Origin: Gemmatimonadota bacterium
GTDB lineage: Bacteria; Gemmatimonadota; Gemmatimonadetes; Gemmatimonadales; GWC2-71-9
Direction of reading: 5' to 3'
Length of the DNA stretch: 34,193 bases
NCBI GenBank assembly: GCA_003223415.1
Contig: QHUY01000018.1
Coordinates: 1 to 34,193, forward strand
Each line of letters begins with the position of its first letter. Positions within the stretch are counted from its first letter, which is position 1. This document shows positions 8,775-17,002 of this stretch, piece after piece. The notes under the pieces were generated by a model. It did no database searches. It was not told the DNA's origin and was given only the letters and a program-made list of their open reading frames with translations. The position numbers and the translations under genes were made by a program.

Positions 8775-9134
8775 ATGGCCGGAATGCGTTGGGCCCGCCT
8801 CCAGGAGGACGTGGACTGCAAGCTGCGCCGCGGCGCGTGGTACCGCGTCACCCACGTCGCCGGGCTCGAAGCGATCGTGGACGTCAACCGCCGGCCGCTC
8901 GCCGTGCCGAGCTACGTGATCGAGATCGTGTCCACCCCGCCGCACACGTGGACGGTCGTACCCCAGCGCCACGGGGGAGCGCGCCTCGCGGCCGAGCTCG
9001 GCCCGCGCTACGGCGTCTGCCCGAGCTGCCGCCACCGCGCCCGCCTCGAGGAGCGGGCGCGCGCAATGACCTGCACCCGCTGCAAGGGTCGCTTCGACAT
9101 CGCCTGGGACGAGGACTACCTCGGCGACGGCTAG
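8775..9134 (+). CDS. small zinc-ribbon protein
   Basis: 119 residues from ATG 8775, which has GAGGA eight bases upstream. Reading further upstream in frame to 8673 adds only low-quality sequence. The N-terminal half contains an SH3-like or PilZ-sized stretch (RRGAWYRVTHVAGLEAIVDV) with no motif I can name. The C-terminal third has two CxxC pairs, CPSC and CTRC, 21 residues apart, which should bind one zinc in a ribbon fold. The tail is acidic. Nucleic-acid or protein binding is possible but not shown. It is convergent with galactokinase, with a 44-base gap that contains no clear terminator. Confidence 0.7.
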   Translation: MAGMRWARLQEDVDCKLRRGAWYRVTHVAGLEAIVDVNRRPLAVPSYVIEIVSTPPHTWTVVPQRHGGARLAAELGPRYGVCPSCRHRARLEERARAMTCTRCKGRFDIAWDEDYLGDG

Positions 9135-9178
9135 ACAGCTGCCCCGGCTTCCCCTCGAAGCGCTCATCGGTGCTCCGT

Positions 9179-10363
9179 TCAAGCCGTTGAGGCCCGTCTC
9201 CTCGACGCGGTGATCCGCTCTCGCCGGGCGCCGCCTGATGCTCGCACGGTCGTGATCTCGGGCTCGCGCTCGTAGGTCCGCGCGAAGGCGCGCCGGATGT
9301 GCTCGGCGATACCGCGCTCCCGTTTGGAGGACACGAGTACGAGGGCCGCTCCGCCCCAGCCCGCGCCCGTCAGGCGCGCTCCGAGCGCGCCCGCCCGCCG
9401 CGCGGCGGCGACCACGAGGTCGAGCTCCGGCGTGCTGCACTCGTACAGCCGCCGCAGGGATTCATGCGATTCGTAGAGCAGGCGTCCGAAGGCGCCCACC
9501 CGCCCGCGCGCCAGCAGGTGCGCACCGTATCGCGTCCGCGCCGTTTCGCTCACGACATGCACCGCCCGGGAGCGCAGCGGCTCGGGCAGCGCCCGCTTGA
9601 GCCGGGCGAGCCAGCCGGCCGGCCAGGCGGCGAGCCAGATCAATTCGGGCAGGTCGACTCGCAGCCGTTCGAGCGCCGCGCGACACTCTCGGGTCCGTTC
9701 ATTGTAGGCGCCCGCTCCCAATGCGCGCCGCACGCCGGTATCGACCAGCAGCAGGCGGCCCCGAAACGGGATGTGCCGATGGGCGAGGGTCGCGCACTCG
9801 AGGAGCAGCGCGTGACCGGGCCGGGCGAGGGCGGCGATCGTCTGGTCCATGACCCCGCACTTCACTCCGACGTGGTCGTGCTCGGCCCGGTAGGCGACGG
9901 CGGCGAGCTGGCGGGGGGCGAGGCTCGCTCCCGCCAGCAGCGCCAGCGCCCGGGCGGTGGCGACGGTCAACGCCGCCGAGGACGACAGGCCCGCGCCGAC
10001 GGGCACATCGCTCGACACCGCGACCCGCGCGCCGTCCTGCGGCAGTCGGACGCCGAGCGTCCACAACTCTCGCATCACGCCGGCCACGTAGGCGCCCCAG
10101 TGGTCGGGCAGGTCCCCTTTCCATTGTATGTGGTGCGGCCGGCCGTCCCGCGTGGAAACGATCTCGAGCGTCTCTGGCGCGCCCGGCCCGACGGCAGCGG
10201 TGGTGCGCGCGGCGATGGCGATGGGGAGCACCGGACCGCCGTTGTAGTCGGTGTGCTCGCCGATCAGGTTCACTCGACCGGGCGCGGAGGCGGCGACCCG
10301 CGCAGCGGATCCGAAGACGGAATGAAAGAGGGCGAATGCCGGTGCGCGCACTAGGTTTGACAA
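9179..10363 (-). CDS. galK: galactokinase
   Basis: Cytosolic GHMP-family kinase that phosphorylates galactose to galactose-1-phosphate with ATP (Leloir pathway). All three signatures are present: the substrate motif GRVNLIGEHTDYNGG (29-43), the ATP-binding PVGAGLSSSAAL (121-132), and C-terminal LTGAGWGGAALVLV. The catalytic aspartate is D173 in CGVMDQ, matching the E. coli enzyme. Length 394 is normal for the family. The best start is TTG at 10363 because it retains the usual N-terminal segment; no convincing ribosome-binding site precedes it. No galT, galE or sugar transporter is nearby, so it is an isolated Leloir gene here. It is divergent from the FadL-like gene across 71 bases. Confidence 0.93.
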   Translation of the reverse strand: MSNLVRAPAFALFHSVFGSAARVAASAPGRVNLIGEHTDYNGGPVLPIAIAARTTAAVGPGAPETLEIVSTRDGRPHHIQWKGDLPDHWGAYVAGVMRELWTLGVRLPQDGARVAVSSDVPVGAGLSSSAALTVATARALALLAGASLAPRQLAAVAYRAEHDHVGVKCGVMDQTIAALARPGHALLLECATLAHRHIPFRGRLLLVDTGVRRALGAGAYNERTRECRAALERLRVDLPELIWLAAWPAGWLARLKRALPEPLRSRAVHVVSETARTRYGAHLLARGRVGAFGRLLYESHESLRRLYECSTPELDLVVAAARRAGALGARLTGAGWGGAALVLVSSKRERGIAEHIRRAFARTYEREPEITTVRASGGARRERITASRRRASTA

Positions 10364-10434
10364 GGAATCGGGCCAATGCTACCGTATCCCCGCCGGTTGC
10401 ACCATCTCCCTCTATCGTGTCCGGAGACCCACGT

Positions 10435-11802
10435 ATGCGGCGGTTAGCAGTGTTGCTGTTCGCCGGTATCCCTTCTCTGCTCGCGGGGCAGGGCTTCGGC
10501 GTCTACGAGCACAACGCGTGCACCATGGCCCGGGCCGGCGTCGCCGCCGCAAGCCCGTGCGCCGACGGCTCGGCCATCTTCTTCAGCCCGGCCGCCCTCG
10601 CGGGCCTCTCCGGCATCCACTTGAGTGGCGGGGTGACGTTGATCCAGGCAAAAGGCGGTTTCACCGACGACCTCCTCCAACAACACACCGATCTCGACAA
10701 TCCGGTGGTCCCAGTGCCCAACGGCTTCCTCACCTACGCGGTGAGTCCCAAGGTGACCGTGGGGATCGGCGCTTACGTGCCCTACGGCCTGGAGAGCCGC
10801 TGGCCCACCGCCGGCTTCGAGGGCCGCTTCATCGGCTACGATTCCAAGCTGAAGGCGCTCTACGTCCAGCCGACGGTGGGCTACCAAGTGAATGACTGGC
10901 TCAAGGTCGGCCTGGGCGTCGCCTATGTCCACAGCACCGTCGAGCTGCACCAGCGGGTCGATCTCTCGACGCTGACGGTTCCCTTCCAGTCGTTTACCTT
11001 CGCCGCGCTGGGGATCCCGACCGGGACGGATTTCGCCGACGGTGCGCTGTCGGCCAGCGGCAACGGGATCGCGGTCAACTTCGGCGGGATCATCAAGGTG
11101 AACGACCGGTTGTCGATCGGCGGGCACTTCATCACTCGCAAAACCATCACCTACGATGGCTCGGCCAGTTTCGCGCCGATTGCGACGGGCATCAAGCTGG
11201 CAGCAGGGAACCCTCTGGGCTACCCTGCCGGCACCCTGATTGACACCGTGACAAACTTCAAGGTGCTCTTCTCCGCCGGTGCCCCGTTCTCCTCTGGCAA
11301 CGCCAGCACGGCGATCACCTTGCCCGACCAGGGCTCGATCGGGCTGGCGTACAAGCTGCGCGGCGACTGGACCGTGATGGCGGACTACCAGGGCGTGGTG
11401 TGGGGTTGGTTCAACAGCCTGAAGATCGACTTCAATCGCTTTCCGAACGACACCCTGACGGATCAAACGCTGAGCCCGCGCAACAAGGACACCCACGGCT
11501 TCCGGTTCGGCACCGAATATCAGTACAACCCGAGTCTCACGCTCCGCGCCGGCTATCTCGTGCACACGGGGGCGTCCCCGTCGGACTTCGTGACGCCGCT
11601 CCTCCCCGAGGGCGCGCGTTACGAGTTCACCGCCGGTGCGGGCTTCAAGCTGGGCGGCAACCTGCACGGGGACGTGGCCTACCAGTACATCCAGCAGCTC
11701 GACCGGCGCGGGCGGGTGTACCCGAACTCGGCCGTCGGGAACACGGGCCTGTTCACGTTCTACGCCCACCTCTTCGGCTTCGGGCTCGCCTACACCTTCT
11801 GA
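10435..11802 (+). CDS. FadL/OmpP1/TodX-family outer-membrane transporter
   Basis: 455 residues from ATG 10435 (GGAGA upstream). A signal peptide (MRRLAVLLFAGIPSLLAGQG) precedes the mature protein. Its N-terminus has the FadL-type plug features: GVYEHNACTMARAGVA, then SPAALAGL, which corresponds to the family's NPA motif with Ser for Asn. Alternating beta strands fill the rest. The last residue is Phe (GFGLAYTF), the usual signal for BAM-dependent insertion. Family members carry long-chain fatty acids or other hydrophobic compounds across the outer membrane. The lipoprotein SGNH hydrolase follows 19 bases later, so a role linked to lipid or ester uptake is plausible but inferred. Confidence 0.88.
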   Translation: MRRLAVLLFAGIPSLLAGQGFGVYEHNACTMARAGVAAASPCADGSAIFFSPAALAGLSGIHLSGGVTLIQAKGGFTDDLLQQHTDLDNPVVPVPNGFLTYAVSPKVTVGIGAYVPYGLESRWPTAGFEGRFIGYDSKLKALYVQPTVGYQVNDWLKVGLGVAYVHSTVELHQRVDLSTLTVPFQSFTFAALGIPTGTDFADGALSASGNGIAVNFGGIIKVNDRLSIGGHFITRKTITYDGSASFAPIATGIKLAAGNPLGYPAGTLIDTVTNFKVLFSAGAPFSSGNASTAITLPDQGSIGLAYKLRGDWTVMADYQGVVWGWFNSLKIDFNRFPNDTLTDQTLSPRNKDTHGFRFGTEYQYNPSLTLRAGYLVHTGASPSDFVTPLLPEGARYEFTAGAGFKLGGNLHGDVAYQYIQQLDRRGRVYPNSAVGNTGLFTFYAHLFGFGLAYTF

Positions 11803-11821
11803 GCGAGAGGCACTGCGCACT

Positions 11822-13057
11822 ATGCTGCGGACGACCAGAGTCATCGGCACGGCGGCGCTCGGCATCCTGCTCGGGGTGATCGGCTGTCACAACGACGAGC
11901 TGTTCACACCGGGGAACTACCTGACGCGGGACCCGCTGTTCGACCGCTACGTCTCGATGGGCAATTCAATCACGGCGGGCTATCAGTCGGATGGAATCAA
12001 CGACAGCACGCAGCTGCAGTCCTACGCCGTGCTGCTGTCACGGCAGATGGCGACGCCCTTCTTCGTGCCCCTGATGAACAAGCCGGGGTGCGCGCCGCCG
12101 ATCGATACGGTGTTCCGAGCCAGCGGCGTTCCCCACCGCCTGGGGGGCGGCACCTCCACGACCTGCGCGTTGCGCAAAGCCCAGGCGGTCCCCCCACCCT
12201 ATCTCAACAACGTTGCCGTGCCGGGAGCCAGCGTGCTCGACGGCACCACCAACCTGGACCCTGCCGCTCACCCGAATATCTACACGACCTTCTTCCTGGG
12301 CGGGTTCACCCAGACCCAGATGATGAAGATCGTGGACCCCACGTTCGTCACGGTGTGGCTGGGGAACAACGACGTGTTGGGCGCCGCGACCAATGCGGCG
12401 AACGCGGGCGACAGCACCAAGATCACGGACACCCTCACGTTCGCGGCGCGCTACACGGCCGTCCTCGACTCGATCCGCACGACCAGCGCGCGTGGGGGCG
12501 TCCTCGTCGGCGTCGGCAATGTCACCTTGATCCCGTACTTCTCCAGGGGGTCGACCTACTTCGGGATCAAGAACACCTCCCCGTCACCGTTCCCGTCGAA
12601 CTTCCATGTCGACAACAGCTGTGCCCCTGTGGCCTTCGGCGGCGTCGGCGACTCGGTGCTGGTGCCGGTCCAGTTCGGGCTCGGTCTCGTCGGTCTCGCG
12701 CAGGCCAACCCTGCGATCCAGGATACGCTGCACTGCACGGAGCCCCAGGTCGTGGTGCCCGCCGAGCTGCGCAAACTCGCGAGCACCGTGGCGGGGTACA
12801 ACAATTTCATTGCGGCTCAAGCCGCCGCGCGCGGGTACGCGTATTTCGATCCGAACGTCCTCTACACCGCCTTGCCCGCCGGGTCGATCCCGGCCTTTCC
12901 GACCACCACGGGGGCGAGTGCGGTCACCGCGCCGTTCGGCAACTACTTCAGCCGGGACGGCGTGCACCCGACGGCGCTGGCCCACAAGCTCGTGGCCAAC
13001 GCGTTGATAGGGGCGATCAACGCGAAGTACGGAACCAGCCTGGTGACCGTCCCCTGA
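11822..13057 (+). CDS. SGNH/GDSL-type hydrolase lipoprotein
   Basis: 411 residues from ATG 11822 (GAGAGG upstream). The signal peptide ends in a lipobox GVIGC with Cys22, so the protein is predicted to be membrane-anchored. The hydrolase blocks are visible: block I is MGNSITAG with nucleophile S49 (GNS rather than GDS), a block III-like GNND carries the oxyanion asparagine, and block V DGVHPT carries D379 and H382. The likely reaction is ester hydrolysis of lipid or carbohydrate esters; the substrate is unknown. It lies 19 bases after the FadL-like gene and should share its transcript. A strong hairpin follows its stop. Confidence 0.88.
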   Translation: MLRTTRVIGTAALGILLGVIGCHNDELFTPGNYLTRDPLFDRYVSMGNSITAGYQSDGINDSTQLQSYAVLLSRQMATPFFVPLMNKPGCAPPIDTVFRASGVPHRLGGGTSTTCALRKAQAVPPPYLNNVAVPGASVLDGTTNLDPAAHPNIYTTFFLGGFTQTQMMKIVDPTFVTVWLGNNDVLGAATNAANAGDSTKITDTLTFAARYTAVLDSIRTTSARGGVLVGVGNVTLIPYFSRGSTYFGIKNTSPSPFPSNFHVDNSCAPVAFGGVGDSVLVPVQFGLGLVGLAQANPAIQDTLHCTEPQVVVPAELRKLASTVAGYNNFIAAQAAARGYAYFDPNVLYTALPAGSIPAFPTTTGASAVTAPFGNYFSRDGVHPTALAHKLVANALIGAINAKYGTSLVTVP

Positions 13058-13090
13058 CGCGAACCGCGTCGGCGCCTCGGGGTACCGCAC

Positions 13091-13118
13091 ACGGCATCCG
13101 GCTTCCGCTGGATGCCGT
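13091..13118 (+). terminator. 12-bp hairpin between SGNH gene and next start
   Basis: ACGGCATCCGGC (13091-13102) pairs with GCTGGATGCCGT (13107-13118) around a TTCC tetraloop, with one G-U pair and no mismatch. It starts 34 bases after the SGNH stop and ends seven bases before the next ATG, so it covers the ribosome-binding region. Only a short TCTGCT follows, without a proper T tract. It could limit read-through or translation of the third gene. Confidence 0.55.
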
Positions 13119-13125
13119 TCTGCTA

Positions 13126-14202
13126 ATGCGCGCCTTCGTCCCGCTCCTTCTCGTCTCCTCAGGCCTCGCGGCCCAGGCGGTCGAGCGCGCGGACGTGTCG
13201 CGCGCGGGGCAGCTCCGCATCACGTTCGACCCGACCATCACTACTTGGGATCGGGAGTTCACGCCGGCGGGGCGTCTGCCGATCGGCGCGTCCCTGCCCG
13301 CCACGCTGTTCGTCCACGCCGAGCGGCGCGTCACGCCGGTCACGGCCGAGCTGGGTCTCACCGATCGCGTCTCGCTGCGCCTCTTCCTGCCGCTGGTGCG
13401 GGTGATGGCGCGGGCGCGCCTCCCCAAGGACAGCGCCGGAGCGGCGCTCGACTCGCTGCTCGCGGATACGACCTACGCCTTCGCGCCCGTCACCAACACA
13501 AGGTACGCGCTGCGCTACTTCCCAGGCGATGTGGAGATCGCCGCGAAGCTGCGCCTCGCGGGCGGATCGGGAGGAGAGGGAAGGAGCGGGACGTATGCGG
13601 CCGCGCTGGCGGCCGTGCTGCGGCTTCCCACGGGGCACTTGGACTCCCCTAACGACCTGCTGGATCTCCCCACGGGAGATCATCAGACCGATCTGGAAGG
13701 GCGGCTAACGCAGGAGCTGACCGTCGCCGGGCACCTTTGGCTCAACCTCTCGATCCGCGCAGCCCGCCAGCGCCCGGGAACGAGGGCCAGGCGCGTGGGC
13801 CCCGAGAACGTGCTGCTGCTGCGTCGCGCCACCCTGGCGACGCTCGCGTGGGATCCGGGCGATTACGCGGCCGTCGACTTCGCCCCGATGCTGCGACTGG
13901 ATCGCTTCTTCGCCGCCGGGCCCACGGTGAGTTACTTCACCAAGCAGCGGGACCGCTACACCTTCCGCTCCCCCCAGGACTCGATCGCGCTGGCCGGCCG
14001 GCTCGGGACGCCGCAGTCGGCGAGCGTGCTGGACGCGGGCACGTCGGAGCGACGATTGCGGTTCGGGTGGGCGATGAGTTACCTCGGGCCCGACCTCGAA
14101 GCCGGGATGTCCGTCGAGCAGACGGTCAGCGGCTTGGGGGGGAGGGTGCCGGCGACGACGGTGTTCCGCCTCGTGCTGCGGACGTGGCGGAAGGTGTTCT
14201 GA
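13126..14202 (+). CDS. putative outer-membrane beta-barrel protein
   Basis: 358 residues from ATG 13126. The signal peptide (MRAFVPLLLVSSGLAAQA) is well formed. The mature part has repeated amphipathic strand-like segments (for example AELGLTDRVSLRLFLPLV and TYAAALAAVLRLPTG) and ends RLVLRTWRKVF with a terminal Phe, as expected for a BAM substrate. The family is not recognised; it resembles uncharacterised transporter-like barrel proteins. No Shine-Dalgarno is visible, and the region before the ATG is taken up by a hairpin, so translation may be weak or conditional. It is co-directional with the FadL-like and SGNH genes, suggesting a shared envelope function. It is convergent with nadK across 18 bases. 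Confidence 0.6.
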   Translation: MRAFVPLLLVSSGLAAQAVERADVSRAGQLRITFDPTITTWDREFTPAGRLPIGASLPATLFVHAERRVTPVTAELGLTDRVSLRLFLPLVRVMARARLPKDSAGAALDSLLADTTYAFAPVTNTRYALRYFPGDVEIAAKLRLAGGSGGEGRSGTYAAALAAVLRLPTGHLDSPNDLLDLPTGDHQTDLEGRLTQELTVAGHLWLNLSIRAARQRPGTRARRVGPENVLLLRRATLATLAWDPGDYAAVDFAPMLRLDRFFAAGPTVSYFTKQRDRYTFRSPQDSIALAGRLGTPQSASVLDAGTSERRLRFGWAMSYLGPDLEAGMSVEQTVSGLGGRVPATTVFRLVLRTWRKVF

Positions 14203-14220
14203 GCGGCACGGACGGCGTGA

Positions 14221-15090
14221 CTACCGCTCGCGGTCGGTGAGATCCCCCCACTGGAGCTTCTTGCGAATGCGGGTGAAGAAGCCCTCCGGGCCGAGCCGGA
14301 TGAGCAGCACGGGGCGGTCGGCGCGCCTGACGAGGAGCCGCTCGCCCGGCTGGATCGTGGTGCCGGACTGCCCATCGAACGACACGAGCACTTCCTCCGT
14401 CCAGGGCGGGATCGGCTCGATCGACACGGCGGCGTGCGAGGGCAGGACGAGAGGACGCACGGCGAGCGTGTGCGGGCAGATCGCGGTCACGACGATCGCG
14501 TCCACGCTCGGCACCACGATCGGGCCGCCTGCCGAGAGGGAGTAGGCGGTCGAGCCCGTGGGGGTGGCCACGACGATGCCGTCCGCACTGTACTGGCCGA
14601 CGTCGTCGCCGTCCACCGAGACGCGGAGGCGTACCACGCGGGCGACCCCGCCCTTGTGCACCACGACATCGTTGAGCACCGTGGGCTCGTTGTGGCTCTT
14701 GCCCTGCTTGTCCACGATCATGGGCAGCAAGGCGAGGCGCGGCTCGGTGACGTAGGCGCGGCGCACGATGGCATCCAGCGCCCAGTCGAGGCTCTGGGAC
14801 GAGGCAGTCGTGAGGAAGCCGACCCGGCCGAGGTTGATCCCGAGGATGGGGGTGTTGGCGCCGTCGAGGGCGCGGGCCCCGCGCAACAGCGTGCCGTCGC
14901 CACCCAGCGTGAGGAGGACGTCGAGCGGCTGCCCGGGCTCGAAGCGCCGGGGCTTGGGCTCGGGCCAGAGCGCCAGCAGCTGCCCTTCACTGTACAGGGT
15001 GATCCCGAGCCGGGGCGCCGCCTGCGCCACGGTGGCGAGGAGAGTCGCGAGGTCGCTGTAACTGGGATTGCCGACGACCCCGACGTTCAT
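14221..15090 (-). CDS. nadK: NAD kinase
   Basis: Cytosolic ATP:NAD 2'-phosphotransferase that makes NADP+. 289 residues from ATG 15090; the reading frame continues upstream only as a shadow of dxs. Family motifs are clear: TLGGDGTLL near residue 62 (catalytic Asp in GGDG), NDVVVHKG, and PTGSTAYSLSAGG in the NAD-binding region. The ATG overlaps the dxs stop as ATGA, so translation is probably coupled. It is the last gene of the long leftward isoprenoid/housekeeping run; supplying NADPH to DXP-pathway reduction is a sensible link but inferred. Confidence 0.95.
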   Translation of the reverse strand: MNVGVVGNPSYSDLATLLATVAQAAPRLGITLYSEGQLLALWPEPKPRRFEPGQPLDVLLTLGGDGTLLRGARALDGANTPILGINLGRVGFLTTASSQSLDWALDAIVRRAYVTEPRLALLPMIVDKQGKSHNEPTVLNDVVVHKGGVARVVRLRVSVDGDDVGQYSADGIVVATPTGSTAYSLSAGGPIVVPSVDAIVVTAICPHTLAVRPLVLPSHAAVSIEPIPPWTEEVLVSFDGQSGTTIQPGERLLVRRADRPVLLIRLGPEGFFTRIRKKLQWGDLTDRER

Positions 15091-16985
15091 CGAGGCGAGA
15101 GCGATTCCTCGGCGGCGAGCGCGCGGACCCGGGCCGCGATCCCGGACCCCGTCAACCCTACCTCGTCGAGCTGCTGGGCACGCGGCGCGTGCTCGTAGGT
15201 CCGGTCGGGGACGCCGAGGGTGACGACCCGCACCTCGGGCGCGGTCGTCTGCACCACAGCGGCGAGCGCGGCGCCGAAGCCGTTCACGACCGTGCCGTCT
15301 TCGACGGTCACCAGCAGCCGGTGGTCGTGCACCAACGCGTCCAGGACCTCGCGGTCCATCGGCTTCAGGAACCGGCAGTTCACCACCGTGACATCGAGCC
15401 CATCGGCCGCGAGCGCCTCCGCCGCCGCCAGCGCCGGCTGGCACATCACGCCGACGGCGAGGAGCGCGCAGTCCTTCCCTTTGCGCAGTACTTCCCAGGT
15501 GCCGTACGGCACCGGCCCGACCTCAGCGGCCGGAGGTGCCTCGGCCGGCGCTTTGTCCCGCGGGTAGCGCGTGCAGAACGGCCCGTCGTGCGCGAGCGCG
15601 CAGCGCAGCAGGCCGATGAGCTCGGCGCCGTCCTTGGGCGCGGTCACGGTCATGTTCGGCACCGCCAGCATGTAGGCGATGTCGAACAGCCCCATGTGCG
15701 TCTGGCCGTCGTCCCCCACCATGCCCGCGCGGTCCATGCAGAAAATCACGGGTAGCTTCTGGATCGCGACGTCGTGGATGATGCTGTCGTACGCCCGCTG
15801 CAGAAACGTCGAGTAGATCGCGACGACGGGTCGGACGCCCTGGGTCGCGAGGCCGGCGGCGAAGGTCGTGGCGTGCGCTTCGGCGATCCCGACGTCGAAA
15901 AAGCGCGCCGGCCATTTCTTCTGGAAGAGGTTCGTGCCGGTCCCGGACGGCATGGCCGCGGTGATCGCCACCAGGTCGGGATACTCGGCCGCGAGCTGCG
16001 TGATCGCCTCGCCGAAGACCTTGGTCCACGGCGGCGGCCCGGGGTTTACCGGCTTCAGCTTGCCGGTCACGGGATCGTAGGGCGCGCGGGCGTGGTATTT
16101 CTCCAGGTCCGGCTCGGGGAGCGGGAAGCCCTTGCCCTTCTCCGTGATCACGTGGATCACGCGCGGGCCCTTGAGGGTCTTGACGAGCTGGCACGTCTGA
16201 ATCAGCTGCTCGATGTTATGCCCGTCGATGGGCCCGAAGTAGCGGAAGCCCAGCTCCTCGAACAGCATCCCCGGCGACCAGAGATTCTTGATGCTCTCCT
16301 CGACCGTCTTGGCGAAGTCGACGAGCCTGGGGCCGCCGATCACGTGCGACGTCTTCTCGATGATGCCCTTCAACCACTCGCGCATCCGCACCGTAATCGG
16401 GTTGGCGATGATCGACCCCAGGTACTTGTTGATCGCGCCGACGTTGGGCGCGATCGACATCCCGTTGTCGTTCAGCACCATGATGACGTCGCGCCCCGAG
16501 TGGCCGGCGTTGTTCATCGCCTCGTAGGGCAGCCCGCAGGTGAGCGCCCCGTCGCCGACGATCGCCACAACCTTGTAGTCGTCGCCGCGCAGATCGCGCG
16601 CGGTGGCCATGCCGAACGCGGCCGACAGCCCGGTGCCAGCGTGCCCCGCCCCGAACTGGTCGTGTTCGCTCTCGACGCGCCGCAGGAAGCCGTTCAACCC
16701 GCCCGGCTGGCGCAGCGTCGGGAAGCGGTCGTTGCGGCCGGTGAGGATCTTCCAGGGGTAGCCCTGGTGGCCGACGTCCCAGACGATCTTGTCGCGCGGC
16801 GAGTCGAAGCAGTAGCACAGCGCGACCGTGAGCTCGACGACGCCCAGGCCCGCCCCGATGTGCCCGCCCGTCTGCGACACGACGTCGATCAGCCGCTGCC
16901 GCACTTCGTCGGCGAGGGGCTGCAGCTGCTCCGGTGCAAGCCGCTTGACGTCGGCGGGGCCGCGAATCGACTCAAGGAGAGCCAC
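15087..16985 (-). CDS. dxs: 1-deoxy-D-xylulose-5-phosphate synthase
   Basis: Thiamine-diphosphate enzyme that condenses pyruvate and glyceraldehyde-3-phosphate, the first step of the MEP isoprenoid pathway. Length 632 is standard. The transketolase-like N-terminal half carries WDVGHQGYPWKILTGR and the ThDP/Mg motif GDGALTCG...NNAG (the usual TGG is TCG here). The pyrimidine-binding and C-terminal domains follow, including DRAGMVGDDGQTHMG. The start is GTG 16985, preceded by AAAGGA. ispA ends 17 bases upstream and nadK overlaps its stop. The arrangement xseB-ispA-dxs is also found in E. coli. Confidence 0.97.
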   Translation of the reverse strand: MALLESIRGPADVKRLAPEQLQPLADEVRQRLIDVVSQTGGHIGAGLGVVELTVALCYCFDSPRDKIVWDVGHQGYPWKILTGRNDRFPTLRQPGGLNGFLRRVESEHDQFGAGHAGTGLSAAFGMATARDLRGDDYKVVAIVGDGALTCGLPYEAMNNAGHSGRDVIMVLNDNGMSIAPNVGAINKYLGSIIANPITVRMREWLKGIIEKTSHVIGGPRLVDFAKTVEESIKNLWSPGMLFEELGFRYFGPIDGHNIEQLIQTCQLVKTLKGPRVIHVITEKGKGFPLPEPDLEKYHARAPYDPVTGKLKPVNPGPPPWTKVFGEAITQLAAEYPDLVAITAAMPSGTGTNLFQKKWPARFFDVGIAEAHATTFAAGLATQGVRPVVAIYSTFLQRAYDSIIHDVAIQKLPVIFCMDRAGMVGDDGQTHMGLFDIAYMLAVPNMTVTAPKDGAELIGLLRCALAHDGPFCTRYPRDKAPAEAPPAAEVGPVPYGTWEVLRKGKDCALLAVGVMCQPALAAAEALAADGLDVTVVNCRFLKPMDREVLDALVHDHRLLVTVEDGTVVNGFGAALAAVVQTTAPEVRVVTLGVPDRTYEHAPRAQQLDEVGLTGSGIAARVRALAAEESLSPR

Positions 16986-17002
16986 GGTGTCCTTTCAATC
17001 CT

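Noticed and set aside
11963-11974. SGNH hydrolase inactive because GDS is GNS
   Set aside because: The nucleophile serine, the GNND asparagine and the DxxH pair are all present; Asp in GDS is not catalytic.
12088-13125. N-terminal extension of the third envelope gene through the SGNH gene
   Set aside because: It is an out-of-frame reading of the SGNH coding region; a good signal peptide begins at ATG 13126.
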